Source: Bacillota bacterium
GTDB taxonomy: Bacteria; Bacillota; DTU065
DNA: 40,965 nucleotides
NCBI GenBank assembly: GCA_028708605.1
Contig: JAQVYS010000011.1
Location: 1 to 40,965, forward strand
Direction: 5' to 3'
The number at the start of each line of letters is the position of its first letter. Position 1 is the stretch's first letter. A program made the position numbers and the translations under genes. Below the pieces are notes generated by a model. The model did not search any database, was not told the origin of the DNA, and was given only the letters and a program-made list of their open reading frames with translations. Positions 17,215-26,367 of the stretch are shown one piece after another.

Positions 17215-17520
17215 ATGAAACAGAAGATAAGAATCCGTCTTAAGGCCTTTGATCATGTTGTACTAGATCAATCAGCGCGTAAGATCGTGGAGACAGCCGA
17301 GAAAACAGGCGCCAAAGTTTCAGGGCCTATTCCTCTGCCAACAGAGAAGAACATTTATACAGTTCTTCGCTCTGTTCACGTTCACAAAGATTCACGCGAG
17401 CAGTTTGAGATGAGAACACATAAAAGACTCATTGACATTTTAGAGCCCAATGCTAAAACAGTTGATGCTCTTATGAGACTTGATTTACCTGCAGGTGTGG
17501 ATATAGAAATCAAACTATAG
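17215..17520 (+). CDS. rpsJ: 30S ribosomal protein S10 (NusE)
   Basis: A 101-residue S10 of the 30S head, also the antitermination factor NusE that binds NusB and NusG. It opens [20 protein letters not shown], with [17 protein letters not shown] and [12 protein letters not shown] following. The frame extends 18 codons upstream into the terminator, but ATG 17215 follows AAAGGAGGG. It opens the S10 cluster. The absence of nusG nearby makes its NusG partnership worth tracing elsewhere in the genome. Confidence 0.97.
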   Translation: MKQKIRIRLKAFDHVVLDQSARKIVETAEKTGAKVSGPIPLPTEKNIYTVLRSVHVHKDSREQFEMRTHKRLIDILEPNAKTVDALMRLDLPAGVDIEIKL

Positions 17521-17530
17521 TCTCGTCTTG

Positions 17531-17562
17531 ATAGTTCCCTCCAAAAAAGGTAGGGCAACTAT
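17531..17562 (+). promoter_or_regulatory. Hairpin between rpsJ and rplC
   Basis: ATAGTT (17531-17536) pairs with AACTAT (17557-17562), continuing as CCCT/AGGG and CC/GG with two single-base bulges around an A6 loop. It lies in the 91 nt gap. No T-run follows. A role in mRNA processing or translational control of L3 is conceivable. Confidence 0.45.
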
Positions 17563-17611
17563 TTACAGATCTCATCCTAAACCTGTTGGAAACAGTAAGG
17601 AGGTGTAGGTA

Positions 17612-18238
17612 ATGCCCAAAGCTATACTTGGGAAAAAGATTGGTATGACACAGATTTTCGCTGAAGATGGTACAGTTATTCCAGTAACAGTCATTGAAGC
17701 AGGTCCTTGCAAGGTTGCACAAGTAAAGACCGATGAAATCGATGGTTACAAAGCAGTCCAGCTTGCCTTCGGTGATATCAAAGAACAAAAAGCAAACAAA
17801 CCTCTTAAAGGTCACTATAAAAAAGCGGATCTTACCCCAAGCCGTTATCTAAGAGAAGTTGAACTCGAGGAAAACGAGGAGGTTAAGGTAGGCGATGTTA
17901 TTACCGCTGATCTTTTTAAAGAAGGTGACGTCGTTGATGTTACTGGTACTTCAAAAGGTCGTGGATATAGTGGTGTAATAAAGAAGTATAACTTCCGTAT
18001 TGGTCCTAAAGGACATGGTTCAAAATACCACAGAGGTGTGGGTTCTTTAGGAGCTATCGATCCAGCAAGAATTTTTAAAGGTAGACCAATGCCAAGCCGT
18101 TGGGGAACAGAAAGAGTAACTATCCAAAACTTAGCTGTTGTTAAGGTTGACGCTGAGAAAAATCTACTTTTGATCAAAGGTTCTGTGCCTGGTATTAGAG
18201 GAAGTTTAGTAACTGTTCGTAAGGCTGTAAAGGCCTAA
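17612..18238 (+). CDS. rplC: 50S ribosomal protein L3
   Basis: L3, 208 residues, an early assembly protein whose loop reaches the peptidyl transferase centre. [20 protein letters not shown] and [20 protein letters not shown] are typical. The usual PGRMGGE loop reads [15 protein letters not shown] here, with Trp in place of Met, an unusual tip close to where pleuromutilin resistance changes map. The ATG follows AAGGAGGTG. Confidence 0.96.
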   Translation: MPKAILGKKIGMTQIFAEDGTVIPVTVIEAGPCKVAQVKTDEIDGYKAVQLAFGDIKEQKANKPLKGHYKKADLTPSRYLREVELEENEEVKVGDVITADLFKEGDVVDVTGTSKGRGYSGVIKKYNFRIGPKGHGSKYHRGVGSLGAIDPARIFKGRPMPSRWGTERVTIQNLAVVKVDAEKNLLLIKGSVPGIRGSLVTVRKAVKA

Positions 18239-18269
18239 CTCACTAGTTGCACGAAAGGAGGCAGCAGAA

Positions 18270-18896
18270 ATGCCCCAAGTGACAGTATTTAACGTCGAAG
18301 GCAAGCAGGTAGGAGAGCTACAGATAAGTGACAAGGTTTTCGGGGCCGAAATAAATCCCACCTTGATGCACGAAGCTGTTGTGATGTATCTTGCTCGCCA
18401 AAGAGTGGGGACAGCTGCAACCAAGACGAGAAGTATGGTGCGTGGTGGAGGTAGAAAGCCTTGGAGACAAAAGGGTACAGGTCGTGCTCGCCAAGGTTCT
18501 ATCAGAGCTCCTCAATGGAGAAAAGGTGGAATTGTATTTGGACCTTCTCCTAGAGACTATAGCTATAAGATGCCAAAGAAGGCTAAAAAAGCTGCACTCT
18601 GTTCAGCTTTATCAGTAAAGGCTCAAAACCAAAAAATTATCGTCTTGGATAACTGGCAGATAGACACTCCAAAGACTAAAGAAGTCGTTAATGTATTAAA
18701 AAATCTAAAACTTGATGGTAATAAGGCGTTGATTGTTACAGCTGAGAATAATCCAGTTATCTATAAATCAGCACGTAACATTCCTAATGTTGCTACAATT
18801 GAAGCTCAAAACCTCAATACTTACGAGGTACTAAATTATGAGACCCTCATTATGACCAAGGACGCAGTAGCCAAGGTCGAGGAGGTGCTTTTATAA
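18270..18896 (+). CDS. rplD: 50S ribosomal protein L4
   Basis: L4, 208 residues, with a loop lining the exit tunnel. The conserved loop includes [20 protein letters not shown] then [19 protein letters not shown], the region where macrolide resistance changes fall. The ATG follows AAAGGAGGC. Its stop TAA overlaps the rplW ATG by one base, so the pair is translationally coupled. E. coli L4 represses the S10 operon. No equivalent leader site is evident here. Confidence 0.96.
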   Translation: MPQVTVFNVEGKQVGELQISDKVFGAEINPTLMHEAVVMYLARQRVGTAATKTRSMVRGGGRKPWRQKGTGRARQGSIRAPQWRKGGIVFGPSPRDYSYKMPKKAKKAALCSALSVKAQNQKIIVLDNWQIDTPKTKEVVNVLKNLKLDGNKALIVTAENNPVIYKSARNIPNVATIEAQNLNTYEVLNYETLIMTKDAVAKVEEVLL

Positions 18897-19183
18897 TGGA
18901 ATTTGCACATGACATTATCAGAAAACCAATTGTTACTGAGAAAACCGTTGCTCTAATGGAGCAAAACAAATACACCTTCGTCGTGGATAAGCGTGCTACA
19001 AAAGCTCAGATTAAGCACGCTGTCGAACAAGTTTTCGATGTTAAGGTAACAAGCGTTACTACAATGAACATGAAGGGCAAGTTACGTACTCAGGGTAGGA
19101 CCCAGGGTTATCGTCCTGATTGGAAAAAAGCTATTGTGACCTTAAAAGATGGAGACAGTATCGAAATCCTCGAAGGTATGTAA
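18896..19183 (+). CDS. rplW: 50S ribosomal protein L23
   Basis: A 95-residue protein at the tunnel exit, the docking site for trigger factor and SRP. DIIRKPIVTEKTVALMEQNK and YTFVVDKRATKAQIKHAVE are family features. RTQGRTQGYRPDWKKAIVTL forms the basic extension. The start overlaps the rplD stop as TAATG and uses GAGG at the end of rplD as its binding site. Confidence 0.96.
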   Translation: MEFAHDIIRKPIVTEKTVALMEQNKYTFVVDKRATKAQIKHAVEQVFDVKVTSVTTMNMKGKLRTQGRTQGYRPDWKKAIVTLKDGDSIEILEGM

Positions 19184-19210
19184 TAAGTACCGGCAAAGGA
19201 GGTTATTGCT

Positions 19211-20035
19211 GTGGGTATGAAGTCATTTAAACCAACCTCCCCAGGACGCCGTTTTATGTCAATCTCTGACTTCTCAGAGATTACTACCGATAAGCCAGAA
19301 AAAACGCTTGTCACTTCACTTAATGAAAAAGGTGGGCGTAATGCTAAAGGTAGAATAACGGCACGACACAGAGGTGGGAGACATAAACGCAAGTACCGTG
19401 TTATCGATTTTAAACGTCTCAAAGACGGTATTCCAGCTAAAGTAGCCGAGATAGAGTACGATCCTAATAGATCAGCTCGTATTGCTCTTTTGAACTATGT
19501 TGATGGTGAAAAGCGTTATATTTTGCAACCTGCTGGCTTGAAAGTTGGCGACGTTGTAGAATCTGGTCCAGATGCTGATATTAAGCCTGGTAACGCCTTG
19601 CCACTCGCTAATATCCCTGTAGGTACATTAATTCATAATATTGAATTAGAACCTGGTAAGGGTGGACAGATGGTTAGGTCTGCAGGAACTGGTGCTCAGC
19701 TGATGGCAAAAGAAAATGGATATGCAACGTTGCGCCTGCCATCAGGTGAAATGAGAATGGTGCTTGAGACTTGCCGCGCAACCGTTGGTCAAGTAGGTAA
19801 TGTTGAGCACGAAAACATCAAAATTGGTAAAGCAGGGAGAAATCGTTGGTTAGGCAATCGCCCTAGTGTACGTGGTGTAGCGATGAATCCTGTTGATCAC
19901 CCACATGGTGGTGGCGAAGGCCGTGCACCTATCGGTCATTCTAGTCCTCTATCTCCTTGGGGTAAACCAACTCTTGGTTATCGCACAAGGAAGAAGAAAC
20001 CTTCTGATCGCTTGATCGTAAGAAGTAGACACTAG
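19211..20035 (+). CDS. rplB: 50S ribosomal protein L2
   Basis: L2, 274 residues, the largest and most conserved large-subunit protein, needed for subunit association and peptidyl transfer. [20 protein letters not shown] lies near residue 50. [19 protein letters not shown] carries the conserved histidine near the catalytic centre. GTG at 19211 lies 8 nt after AAGGAGG. An ATG two codons later is an alternative with poorer spacing. Confidence 0.97.
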   Translation: MGMKSFKPTSPGRRFMSISDFSEITTDKPEKTLVTSLNEKGGRNAKGRITARHRGGRHKRKYRVIDFKRLKDGIPAKVAEIEYDPNRSARIALLNYVDGEKRYILQPAGLKVGDVVESGPDADIKPGNALPLANIPVGTLIHNIELEPGKGGQMVRSAGTGAQLMAKENGYATLRLPSGEMRMVLETCRATVGQVGNVEHENIKIGKAGRNRWLGNRPSVRGVAMNPVDHPHGGGEGRAPIGHSSPLSPWGKPTLGYRTRKKKPSDRLIVRSRH

Positions 20036-20075
20036 GATGCGTTGTTTATAAACTTCAGATATCGAAGGGGGGATT

Positions 20076-20369
20076 GTGGCAAGCATGGCAAGAGAAAGAA
20101 AACAGCCTTATATTGAAGAGAAACTGTATAAGCGGGTTGAAGAAATGAACAAAGCTGGCGAGAAGAAAGTTATTAAGACCTGGTCTCGCAGTTCAACTAT
20201 ATATCCTGAGCTAGTTGGCCACACATTTGCAGTGCACGACGGTCGAAAGCATGTCCCAGTATACGTTACTGAGGATATGGTCGGGCATAAGCTAGGCGAG
20301 TTTGCCCCAACACGGATATTCCGTGGACATGGCGGCACAGCTGAACGCGCGTCGGCCCTCAAAAAATAG
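20076..20369 (+). CDS. rpsS: 30S ribosomal protein S19 with divergent N terminus
   Basis: S19 of the 30S head, 97 residues from GTG (94 if the in-frame ATG at 20085 is used). The body is canonical: [20 protein letters not shown], then [20 protein letters not shown] and KLGEFAPTR. However, the near-universal SLKKGPF motif is replaced by [11 protein letters not shown], so the invariant KKGP glycine is Gln here. Ribosome binding sequence AAGGGGGG is very near the GTG, so the start is uncertain by three codons. Confidence 0.94.
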   Translation: MASMARERKQPYIEEKLYKRVEEMNKAGEKKVIKTWSRSSTIYPELVGHTFAVHDGRKHVPVYVTEDMVGHKLGEFAPTRIFRGHGGTAERASALKK

Positions 20370-20387
20370 AGAGAGGGGGATAGCTTT

Positions 20388-20729
20388 ATGGAAGCTAAAG
20401 CTACTGCTCGCATGATTCGGATGTCGCCAAGAAAGGTACGTCAAGTGATTGATGAAATCCGTGGTAAGAGTTTAGAAGAAGCTCAAAATCTATTGAAAGT
20501 TACTCCGCGAAGAGCTACTTACCACATTGGCAAAGTTCTGGATTCTGCAGCAGCTAATGCAGAGAACAATTTTAATATGGACCGTGACTTATTATATGTT
20601 GAAAAGGCCTATGTGGACGAGGGTCCTACTCTTAAAAGGGTAAGATTCCACTCTAGAGGTCAAGCTGATAGCATTTTTAAGAGAACCTGCCACATTACCG
20701 TGGTACTAAGCGAAAAAAAGGAGGGATGA
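20388..20729 (+). CDS. rplV: 50S ribosomal protein L22
   Basis: L22, 113 residues, which binds all domains of 23S rRNA and sends a beta hairpin into the exit tunnel. [20 protein letters not shown] opens the protein, and [20 protein letters not shown] covers the tunnel loop where macrolide resistance insertions arise. ATG start after GAGAGGGGG. Its stop falls inside the ribosome binding site of rpsC, 4 nt before that start. Confidence 0.96.
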   Translation: MEAKATARMIRMSPRKVRQVIDEIRGKSLEEAQNLLKVTPRRATYHIGKVLDSAAANAENNFNMDRDLLYVEKAYVDEGPTLKRVRFHSRGQADSIFKRTCHITVVLSEKKEG

Positions 20730-20733
20730 ACAA

Positions 20734-21369
20734 ATGGGTCAAAAAACGCATCCCTTAGGTATGCGACTGGGAATTATTAAAGACTGGGATGCCAGATGGT
20801 ATGCGGAGAAAGACTATGCTTCTCTAGTAAAAGAAGACTTGAAGATTAGAAAGTCAGTAAAAGAGAAGTTTCAAAGCTCAGGTATTGCTCGAGTTGAGAT
20901 CGAAAGAGCTGCGAACATGGTCAAAATCACCATCCACACAGCTAAACCGGGTATGGTTATCGGTAAAGGTGGATCTATGGTAGATGAATTCCGTAAAGAC
21001 TTAGAGAAAAAGACTGGCAGACAGATTTCTATTAATATTGTTGAAGTAAAAAGACCTGATTTAAATGCGCAGCTTGTAGCTGAGAATATTGCAGGTCAAT
21101 TAGAGAGAAGAATCTCCTTCCGTCGTGCCATGCGCCAAGCCAAACAAAGAGCGATGAAAGCTGGAGCATTGGGTATCAAAATTGCAGTTGCTGGCCGTCT
21201 TGGCGGTGCAGATATCGCCAGAACTGAATGGACTCCTGAAGGTTCAGTTCCTCTGCAAACCCTACGTGCTGACATCGACTATGGATTTACCGAAGCATAT
21301 ACAACCTACGGTAAAATTGGCGTAAAGGTTTGGATTTATAAAGGAGAAGTGCTTCCCGAAAGAAATTAA
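20734..21369 (+). CDS. rpsC: 30S ribosomal protein S3
   Basis: S3, 211 residues, at the mRNA entry site with helicase activity together with S4 and S5. The N-terminal [18 protein letters not shown] is typical. The KH type II loop is [11 protein letters not shown] (about residues 72-82). The C-terminal domain contains [20 protein letters not shown]. Start 4 nt after the rplV stop implies coupled translation. Confidence 0.97.
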   Translation: MGQKTHPLGMRLGIIKDWDARWYAEKDYASLVKEDLKIRKSVKEKFQSSGIARVEIERAANMVKITIHTAKPGMVIGKGGSMVDEFRKDLEKKTGRQISINIVEVKRPDLNAQLVAENIAGQLERRISFRRAMRQAKQRAMKAGALGIKIAVAGRLGGADIARTEWTPEGSVPLQTLRADIDYGFTEAYTTYGKIGVKVWIYKGEVLPERN

Positions 21370-21393
21370 GGAGTCGCAAGGAGGCGAGAAACA

Positions 21394-21825
21394 ATGCTTA
21401 TACCAAAGCGTGTTAAGTACCGCAAAGTACAGCGCGGCCGTATGAAGGGGAAAGCCATCCGCGGCTCACAGGTGCAATCTGGTGAGTACGGTTTGCAGGC
21501 GTTAGAACCGGCATGGATTACTGCAAGTCAAATCGAAGCTGCCCGTGTTGCTATGACTAGAGCTATTAGGCGTGGTGGTCAGGTATGGGTAAAGATCTTT
21601 CCTGACAAACCTGTTACCAAAAAGCCTGCTGAAGTTCGTATGGGTAGTGGTAAAGGTGCTCCCGAGTATTGGGTAGCAGTAGTTCGTCCAGGCCGTGTGA
21701 TGTTTGAAATTGCGGGTGTTTCCGAAGCTGTCGCAAAAGAAGCAATGAGATTGGCAGCTCATAAACTGCCTATTAAGTCTAAATTTGTATATAAGGAAAA
21801 GGCAGGTGACGCAAATGAAAGCTAA
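21394..21825 (+). CDS. rplP: 50S ribosomal protein L16
   Basis: L16, 143 residues, near the A-site tRNA elbow. [20 protein letters not shown] opens the protein, [20 protein letters not shown] follows, and [20 protein letters not shown] marks the basic loop carrying the conserved arginine. The ATG follows AAGGAGGCGA. The last codons overlap the start of rpmC. Confidence 0.97.
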   Translation: MLIPKRVKYRKVQRGRMKGKAIRGSQVQSGEYGLQALEPAWITASQIEAARVAMTRAIRRGGQVWVKIFPDKPVTKKPAEVRMGSGKGAPEYWVAVVRPGRVMFEIAGVSEAVAKEAMRLAAHKLPIKSKFVYKEKAGDANES

Positions 21826-22015
21826 CCAGGTACGTGATCTAGGCGATGTCGAATTGAAACAACAGCTTGGAGATCTTAAAGAAGAGCTATTCAACTTGCG
21901 TTTCCAGCTGGCAACTGGTCAACTTGATAACGTCAAGAGGATCTCAGAAGTTCGTAAGTCGATTGCCAGAGTAAAAACTGTTATTAAAGAGCGTGAATTA
22001 CAAGCTAAGAAATAA
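21815..22015 (+). CDS. rpmC: 50S ribosomal protein L29
   Basis: A 66-residue two-helix protein that sits beside L23 at the tunnel exit. [20 protein letters not shown] then [19 protein letters not shown] matches the family. ATG 21815 lies after GGCAGGTGA and overlaps rplP by 11 nt. An upstream in-frame ATG would extend deep into rplP and is not supported. Confidence 0.95.
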   Translation: MKANQVRDLGDVELKQQLGDLKEELFNLRFQLATGQLDNVKRISEVRKSIARVKTVIKERELQAKK

Positions 22016-22045
22016 CGCCCCATAGAGAGAAGGAGGGGAGTTCTA

Positions 22046-22315
22046 TTGGCTAATGAGACCATTACAGTAAAAGCCCACAAAACTAGAGTCGGTGAAGTGG
22101 TTAGCGATAAAATGGATAAGACCGTTGTAGTCGAGGTTGTCAGACTGTATGCACATCCTCTCTACAAAAAGCGCGTAAAAACTACCAAGCGCTACAAAGC
22201 TCATGATGAAGCTAATGAGTGCAGAGTAGGCGACAAGGTCCGTATCGAAGAATGCCGTCCGATTAGTAAGGATAAGAGCTGGAAGGTTATTGCCATTGTA
22301 GAAAAAGCTAAGTAA
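22046..22315 (+). CDS. rpsQ: 30S ribosomal protein S17
   Basis: S17, 89 residues, an OB-fold primary 16S rRNA binder. [20 protein letters not shown] and [20 protein letters not shown] are characteristic, and [17 protein letters not shown] closes the fold. Start TTG after AAGGAGGGG. The annotated frame gives the normal family length. Confidence 0.96.
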   Translation: MANETITVKAHKTRVGEVVSDKMDKTVVVEVVRLYAHPLYKKRVKTTKRYKAHDEANECRVGDKVRIEECRPISKDKSWKVIAIVEKAK

Positions 22316-22348
22316 TAGTAATTTGTTCGTAAGAGAGGAGGGGTAGAG

Positions 22349-22717
22349 ATGATTCAACAAGAGTCAAGGCTGAACGTAGCTGATAACACTGGTGCTCGTG
22401 AAATTCTTTGCATCAGGGTTGTAGGAGGCAGTGGTCGTCGTTATGCTCGTATTGGTGACGAGATTATTGCTACTGTAAAAGAAGCTAGCCCTGGTGGAAC
22501 TGTTAAAAAAGGCGAGATAGTGCGTGCTGTTGTTGTTAGAAGTCGTCAGCCAGTTGGAAGACGTGATGGTAGCTATATCCGTTTTGATGACAACGCAGCA
22601 GTAATTGTCGATACCCAGAAAAACCCTCGCGGCACTCGTATCTTTGGACCTGTTGCCAGAGAACTCCGCGAGAAGGAATACATGCGTATCATCTCCCTAG
22701 CCCCGGAAGTACTCTAA
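22349..22717 (+). CDS. rplN: 50S ribosomal protein L14
   Basis: L14, 122 residues, on the subunit interface, the binding target of the silencing factor Rsf[21 protein letters not shown] opens the protein. The signature [20 protein letters not shown] follows, then [23 protein letters not shown] start after GAGGAGGGG. Length is standard. Confidence 0.97.
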   Translation: MIQQESRLNVADNTGAREILCIRVVGGSGRRYARIGDEIIATVKEASPGGTVKKGEIVRAVVVRSRQPVGRRDGSYIRFDDNAAVIVDTQKNPRGTRIFGPVARELREKEYMRIISLAPEVL

Positions 22718-22765
22718 TCCTAACCGGGGAAAACAGAATATTTAAAGGGGGGAACTAGCATAACC

Positions 22766-23089
22766 ATGAACATGAAAAAAACTCATATTAGAAAAGGCGA
22801 TACTGTTGCCATTTTATCCGGAAATGATAAGGGTAAAAAAGGCAAGGTTCTTCGCGTAGATCATAAAGAGGGTAGAGTAGTTGTAGAAAATCTTAATTTG
22901 GTGAAAAAACATCTACGACCAGATCGTGATAACCCTAAAGGCGGAATCATTGATATTCCTGCGGCAATCGATAGTAGTAAAGTAATGGTTGTCTGCCCCA
23001 ACTGTGGTCAGGCCACTCGTATAAATCGCGAAGTCCGGAACGATTCTAAAGTACGTATTTGTAAAAAGTGCAATAAAGCGATTGACTGA
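22766..23089 (+). CDS. rplX: 50S ribosomal protein L24
   Basis: L24, 107 residues, an assembly initiator with an N-terminal KOW fold, KGDTVAILSGNDKGKKGKVL. The C-terminal part carries VCPNCG and CKKCNK, a four-cysteine zinc ribbon seen in many Firmicute L24 proteins. ATG 22766 has GGGGGG about 13 nt upstream, and a second ATG two codons later is possible but even farther away. Confidence 0.95.
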   Translation: MNMKKTHIRKGDTVAILSGNDKGKKGKVLRVDHKEGRVVVENLNLVKKHLRPDRDNPKGGIIDIPAAIDSSKVMVVCPNCGQATRINREVRNDSKVRICKKCNKAID

Positions 23090-23119
23090 TTTTGCACTTG
23101 GGAAAGGAGGTAAGCTCCC

Positions 23120-23662
23120 ATGCCACGTCTTAAAGATTTCTATCAAACAGAAGTAACTAAAGCTTTGACAGAAAAATTCGGCTATAAAAGCCTCATGGAA
23201 GTACCAAAGCTAGTTAAGATTGTAGTTAACATGGGTGTCGGTGAGGCAAAAGAAGACCCTAAGGCTCTAGATGCTGCAGTTAAAGAACTCTCAGCAATAA
23301 CTGGGCAAAAACCTATTGTAACTAGGGCGAAAAAATCAGTTGCTGCTTTTAAGCTCCGTGAAGGTATGCCTATAGGTTGTAAGGTTACCTTAAGAGGCGA
23401 TCGCATGTATGAGTTTTTCGACAGACTTCTTTCTGTCGGCTTGCCACGTATTCGTGACTTTCGTGGCGTAGCTCCTACAGGATTTGACGGTCGCGGCAAC
23501 TATACCCTCGGTATAAAAGAACAGATTATCTTTCCAGAAGTTAGTTTTGATGAAGTAGGTTCAGTTAGAGGCATGGACATTTGTATTGTCACAACAGCTA
23601 AAACTGATGAAGAAGCTTATGAACTATTGAAACTACTAGGTATGCCTTATAGAGCTGCATAA
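23120..23662 (+). CDS. rplE: 50S ribosomal protein L5
   Basis: L5, 180 residues, which carries 5S rRNA and touches P-site tRNA. Family segments are [40 protein letters not shown] and [20 protein letters not shown]. The ATG follows GGAAAGGAGGT. Length is typical, and it sits in the standard spc order after rplX. Confidence 0.97.
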   Translation: MPRLKDFYQTEVTKALTEKFGYKSLMEVPKLVKIVVNMGVGEAKEDPKALDAAVKELSAITGQKPIVTRAKKSVAAFKLREGMPIGCKVTLRGDRMYEFFDRLLSVGLPRIRDFRGVAPTGFDGRGNYTLGIKEQIIFPEVSFDEVGSVRGMDICIVTTAKTDEEAYELLKLLGMPYRAA

Positions 23663-23710
23663 AGCAACTTGGCTACCTAGGCCACTACTACTCACAGAGG
23701 AGGGAAGAGC

Positions 23711-23896
23711 GTGGCCAAAAAATCAATGAGAATCCGTGCTGCAAGACCTCAGAAATTTGCAGTGAGACAACACAACCGCTGCAATATCTGCGGACGACCA
23801 CGCGGATACATGCGTAAATTCGGAATGTGCCGCATCTGCTTCCGCAAGCTAGCTCTCGAAGGCAAACTACCAGGAGTGCGCAAGGCTAGCTGGTGA
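23711..23896 (+). CDS. rpsN: 30S ribosomal protein S14, zinc type
   Basis: A 61-residue short S14 with zinc ligands [10 protein letters not shown] and [20 protein letters not shown]. This C+ form needs zinc, in contrast to the longer zinc-free S14. GTG start after GGAGGGAAGAGC. The N terminus [19 protein letters not shown] is somewhat diverged from the usual AKKSMIAKQ type. S14 assembles late with S19 and S3 in the head. Confidence 0.95.
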   Translation: MAKKSMRIRAARPQKFAVRQHNRCNICGRPRGYMRKFGMCRICFRKLALEGKLPGVRKASW

Positions 23897-23947
23897 CATG
23901 TGGCATAATCCTTGCTGAATTTTTGTTAATGGAAGGGGGATGCTAGG

Positions 23948-24346
23948 ATGATCACAACTGATCCCGTAGCTGATATGCTAACGAGAATCCGGAATGCCGG
24001 TGCTGTTTACCATGATAAGGTTGATGTTCCAAACTCAAAGTTGAAGCTCGATATCGCCCGGATACTCAAAGAAGAGGGCTTTATTAAGGATTATCAACTT
24101 GTTACGGAGAACAATCAGCCTATGATTAGAGTTTTTCTAAAGTATGGAGAAAAGAAAAAACCGGTCATAGCAGGTCTTAAAAGAATTAGTAAGCCAGGCT
24201 TACGTGTATACGCTGGCGCCAGCGATGTTCCTAAGGTTCTCGGTGGACTTGGAACTGCTATTATTTCGACTTCAAAAGGCGTAATGACAGATAGAGAAGC
24301 TAGAAAATTGAATGTAGGTGGAGAAGTACTCTGTTTTATCTGGTAA
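23948..24346 (+). CDS. rpsH: 30S ribosomal protein S8
   Basis: S8, 132 residues, a central-domain 16S rRNA binder and, in E. coli, the repressor of the spc operon. The start [18 protein letters not shown] and the end [20 protein letters not shown] then VLCFIW are classical. ATG follows GGAAGGGGGATG. No S8-binding mimic was recognised in the adjacent mRNA. Confidence 0.97.
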   Translation: MITTDPVADMLTRIRNAGAVYHDKVDVPNSKLKLDIARILKEEGFIKDYQLVTENNQPMIRVFLKYGEKKKPVIAGLKRISKPGLRVYAGASDVPKVLGGLGTAIISTSKGVMTDREARKLNVGGEVLCFIW

Positions 24347-24390
24347 ATCGGCGAAGTGCTTAAACTTCACGGCAAGGAGGTGTAGTTGCT

Positions 24391-24939
24391 TTGTCACGTA
24401 TCGGACGTATGGTTATTGATCTTCCTAATGGTGTTGATGTAAAGGTAGGAGATGACAGGGTTATTTCTGTCAAAGGTCCAAAGGGAACCCTTACTCAAGA
24501 GATGCCAATAGGAATTGAAATGGTAAAAGAAGACGGCAAACTTCACTTTACACGCCAGAATGATGGACTAAAACCTATTCATGGTATGGTCCGGTCTCTG
24601 GTTAACAATATGATTCTCGGTGTTACCGAGGGATTTTCAAAAACATTAATCATCCAAGGCGTCGGCTTTAGGGCCAATAAGGATGGTAAGAAGCTGGTTT
24701 TAAACGTGGGCTACTCCCATCCAGTAGTGATGGTACCCTATGAAGGCATAGATATTGAAGTTCCCGAACCAACTAAAGTTATTATTAAAGGTATTGACAA
24801 ACAGAAGGTTGGGGAGTTCGCCGCCAATGTCAGGAAAGTTCGTGAACCGATTGTTTACAAAACTGAACGCGGTAATAAGGGTATTATTTACGAAGGCGAA
24901 GTCGTGCGGAGTAAAGCCGGCAAAACCGGTGCTAAATAA
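24391..24939 (+). CDS. rplF: 50S ribosomal protein L6
   Basis: A 182-residue protein with two similar beta domains beside the sarcin-ricin loop. LPNGVDVKVGDDRVISVKGP is in the first domain. In the second is GYSHPVVMVPYEGIDIEVPE, with the signature DKQKVGEFAANVRKVREPIV and the last third YKTERGNKGIIYEGE. TTG start after CAAGGAGGTG. Confidence 0.96.
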   Translation: MSRIGRMVIDLPNGVDVKVGDDRVISVKGPKGTLTQEMPIGIEMVKEDGKLHFTRQNDGLKPIHGMVRSLVNNMILGVTEGFSKTLIIQGVGFRANKDGKKLVLNVGYSHPVVMVPYEGIDIEVPEPTKVIIKGIDKQKVGEFAANVRKVREPIVYKTERGNKGIIYEGEVVRSKAGKTGAK

Positions 24940-25000
24940 ACCGGCTGCCTAGGCAAAATGAGAAAAACTATCTCTACCGTACGAAAGGAGTGAGTGTCTC

Positions 25001-25363
25001 GTGGCTTTTAATCGTAGAGAGTCTAGAGTACGTCGTCATAATCGTGCTAGAAATCGAGTAGTTGGTACTCCAGAGAGACCACGCTTAGCGGTTTTTCGCA
25101 GTAGTAACCATATTTACGCGCAAATAATCGATGATGTCTCCGGCACTACTTTAGTAGCTGCTTCAACCTTGAGCCCAGAACTCAAAGACGTATTCGAAAA
25201 CAGCGGCAATACTGAGGCTGCTCAAAAGGTTGGCGAATTAATTGCTAAGAAGGCTAAAGAAAAAGGCCTCGAAAGTGTAGTATTTGACCGTGGTGGGAAC
25301 TTGTATCATGGTCGTGTAAAAGCTTTAGCTGAAAGCGCAAGGGAAGCAGGTCTTGACTTTTAA
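25001..25363 (+). CDS. rplR: 50S ribosomal protein L18
   Basis: L18, 120 residues, which binds 5S rRNA with L5. The N-terminal tail is strongly basic ([17 protein letters not shown]). [20 protein letters not shown] follows, and the C terminus [20 protein letters not shown] then EAGLDF is the family signature. GTG start 12 nt past AAAGGAG, with an additional GTG-like context nearby, so the start is likely rather than certain. Confidence 0.96.
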   Translation: MAFNRRESRVRRHNRARNRVVGTPERPRLAVFRSSNHIYAQIIDDVSGTTLVAASTLSPELKDVFENSGNTEAAQKVGELIAKKAKEKGLESVVFDRGGNLYHGRVKALAESAREAGLDF

Positions 25364-25389
25364 TAACATGGGCAAAGGAGGGAAATGAT

Positions 25390-25890
25390 TTGGCACAAAT
25401 AGATCCCAACAAACTGGAGCTAAAGGAACGTGTTGTTAGCATCAACCCAGTTTCAAAGACCGTTAAAGGTGGTAAAAACCGTAGCTTCAGAGCCCTAGTT
25501 GTAGTTGGTGACGGACAGCGTTACGTAGGTGTTGGCTTAGGTAAAGCTAGAGAAGTGACTGACGCAATTCGCAAGGGTATGGAAGAAGCCAAAAAGAGCC
25601 TGATCGAGGTTCCAAATGTAAACACCACTATACCTCATGCAATTACTCAGCGTTATGGAGGCGCAACAGTATTACTTAGACCTGCCTCTGAAGGTACTGG
25701 TGTAATCGCTGGTGGTGCAGTGCGTGCTGTGTTAGAACTTGGTGGTCTTCAGAACGTACTAAGTAAGTCTTTAGGTTCTCCTAATTCAATTAATGTTGCT
25801 ATGGCAACATTAGAAGCGTTGAAAAACCTAAGAACTAAAGAAGAAATTGCACGTCTAAGAGATATTGATGTTGAAAGACTTGCAGAATAA
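25390..25890 (+). CDS. rpsE: 30S ribosomal protein S5
   Basis: S5, 166 residues, part of the mRNA entry helicase surface with S3 and S4. [20 protein letters not shown], then [20 protein letters not shown], is the RNA-binding domain where spectinomycin resistance maps. [20 protein letters not shown] follows. TTG start after AAAGGAGGGAAATGAT. rpmD (L30), normally next, is absent: only 36 nt separate S5 from L15. Confidence 0.96.
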   Translation: MAQIDPNKLELKERVVSINPVSKTVKGGKNRSFRALVVVGDGQRYVGVGLGKAREVTDAIRKGMEEAKKSLIEVPNVNTTIPHAITQRYGGATVLLRPASEGTGVIAGGAVRAVLELGGLQNVLSKSLGSPNSINVAMATLEALKNLRTKEEIARLRDIDVERLAE

Positions 25891-25926
25891 TATAGATGTC
25901 AAAGTTAGAAGCAAGGAGGTGGCAAT

Positions 25927-26367
25927 ATGAGACTTCATGAGCTTGGCCCTGCTTCAGGTTCTAAAAAGCGAGCCAAAAGAGTTGGACGTGGAATTGGATC
26001 TGGGATGGGCAAAACTTCTGGCAAAGGACACAAGGGACAGTTGGCACGTTCTGGGGGAGGAAAAGGCCCTGGCTTTGAAGGTGGTCAAACTCCACTGCAA
26101 CGCCGTTTGCCGAAGGTAGGTTTTACCAGTATTTTTAGGAAGGAATATGCCATCGTTAACGTCGCTGATCTAGATCGAGTTTTTGAACCAGATGAGGAGG
26201 TAAATCCTGAATCACTGCGTAAAAAAGGTCTAGTTAACAGAAAGTTAGATATAAAGATTCTTGGAAACGGCGAATTAGGGAAGGCATTAACTGTGAAAGC
26301 TCAGAAATTCTCCAAGGCTGCCGCTGAAAAAATAGAAGCAGCCGGTGGAAAAGTCGAGGTGATCTAA
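25927..26367 (+). CDS. rplO: 50S ribosomal protein L15
   Basis: L15, 146 residues, late assembly protein with a glycine-rich basic N-terminal arm: [20 protein letters not shown], then [20 protein letters not shown]. The C-terminal [20 protein letters not shown] is typical. ATG after CAAGGAGGTGG. The stop codon abuts the secY start with no gap, and the GAGGTGATC for secY lies within the L15 coding sequence. Confidence 0.96.
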   Translation: MRLHELGPASGSKKRAKRVGRGIGSGMGKTSGKGHKGQLARSGGGKGPGFEGGQTPLQRRLPKVGFTSIFRKEYAIVNVADLDRVFEPDEEVNPESLRKKGLVNRKLDIKILGNGELGKALTVKAQKFSKAAAEKIEAAGGKVEVI

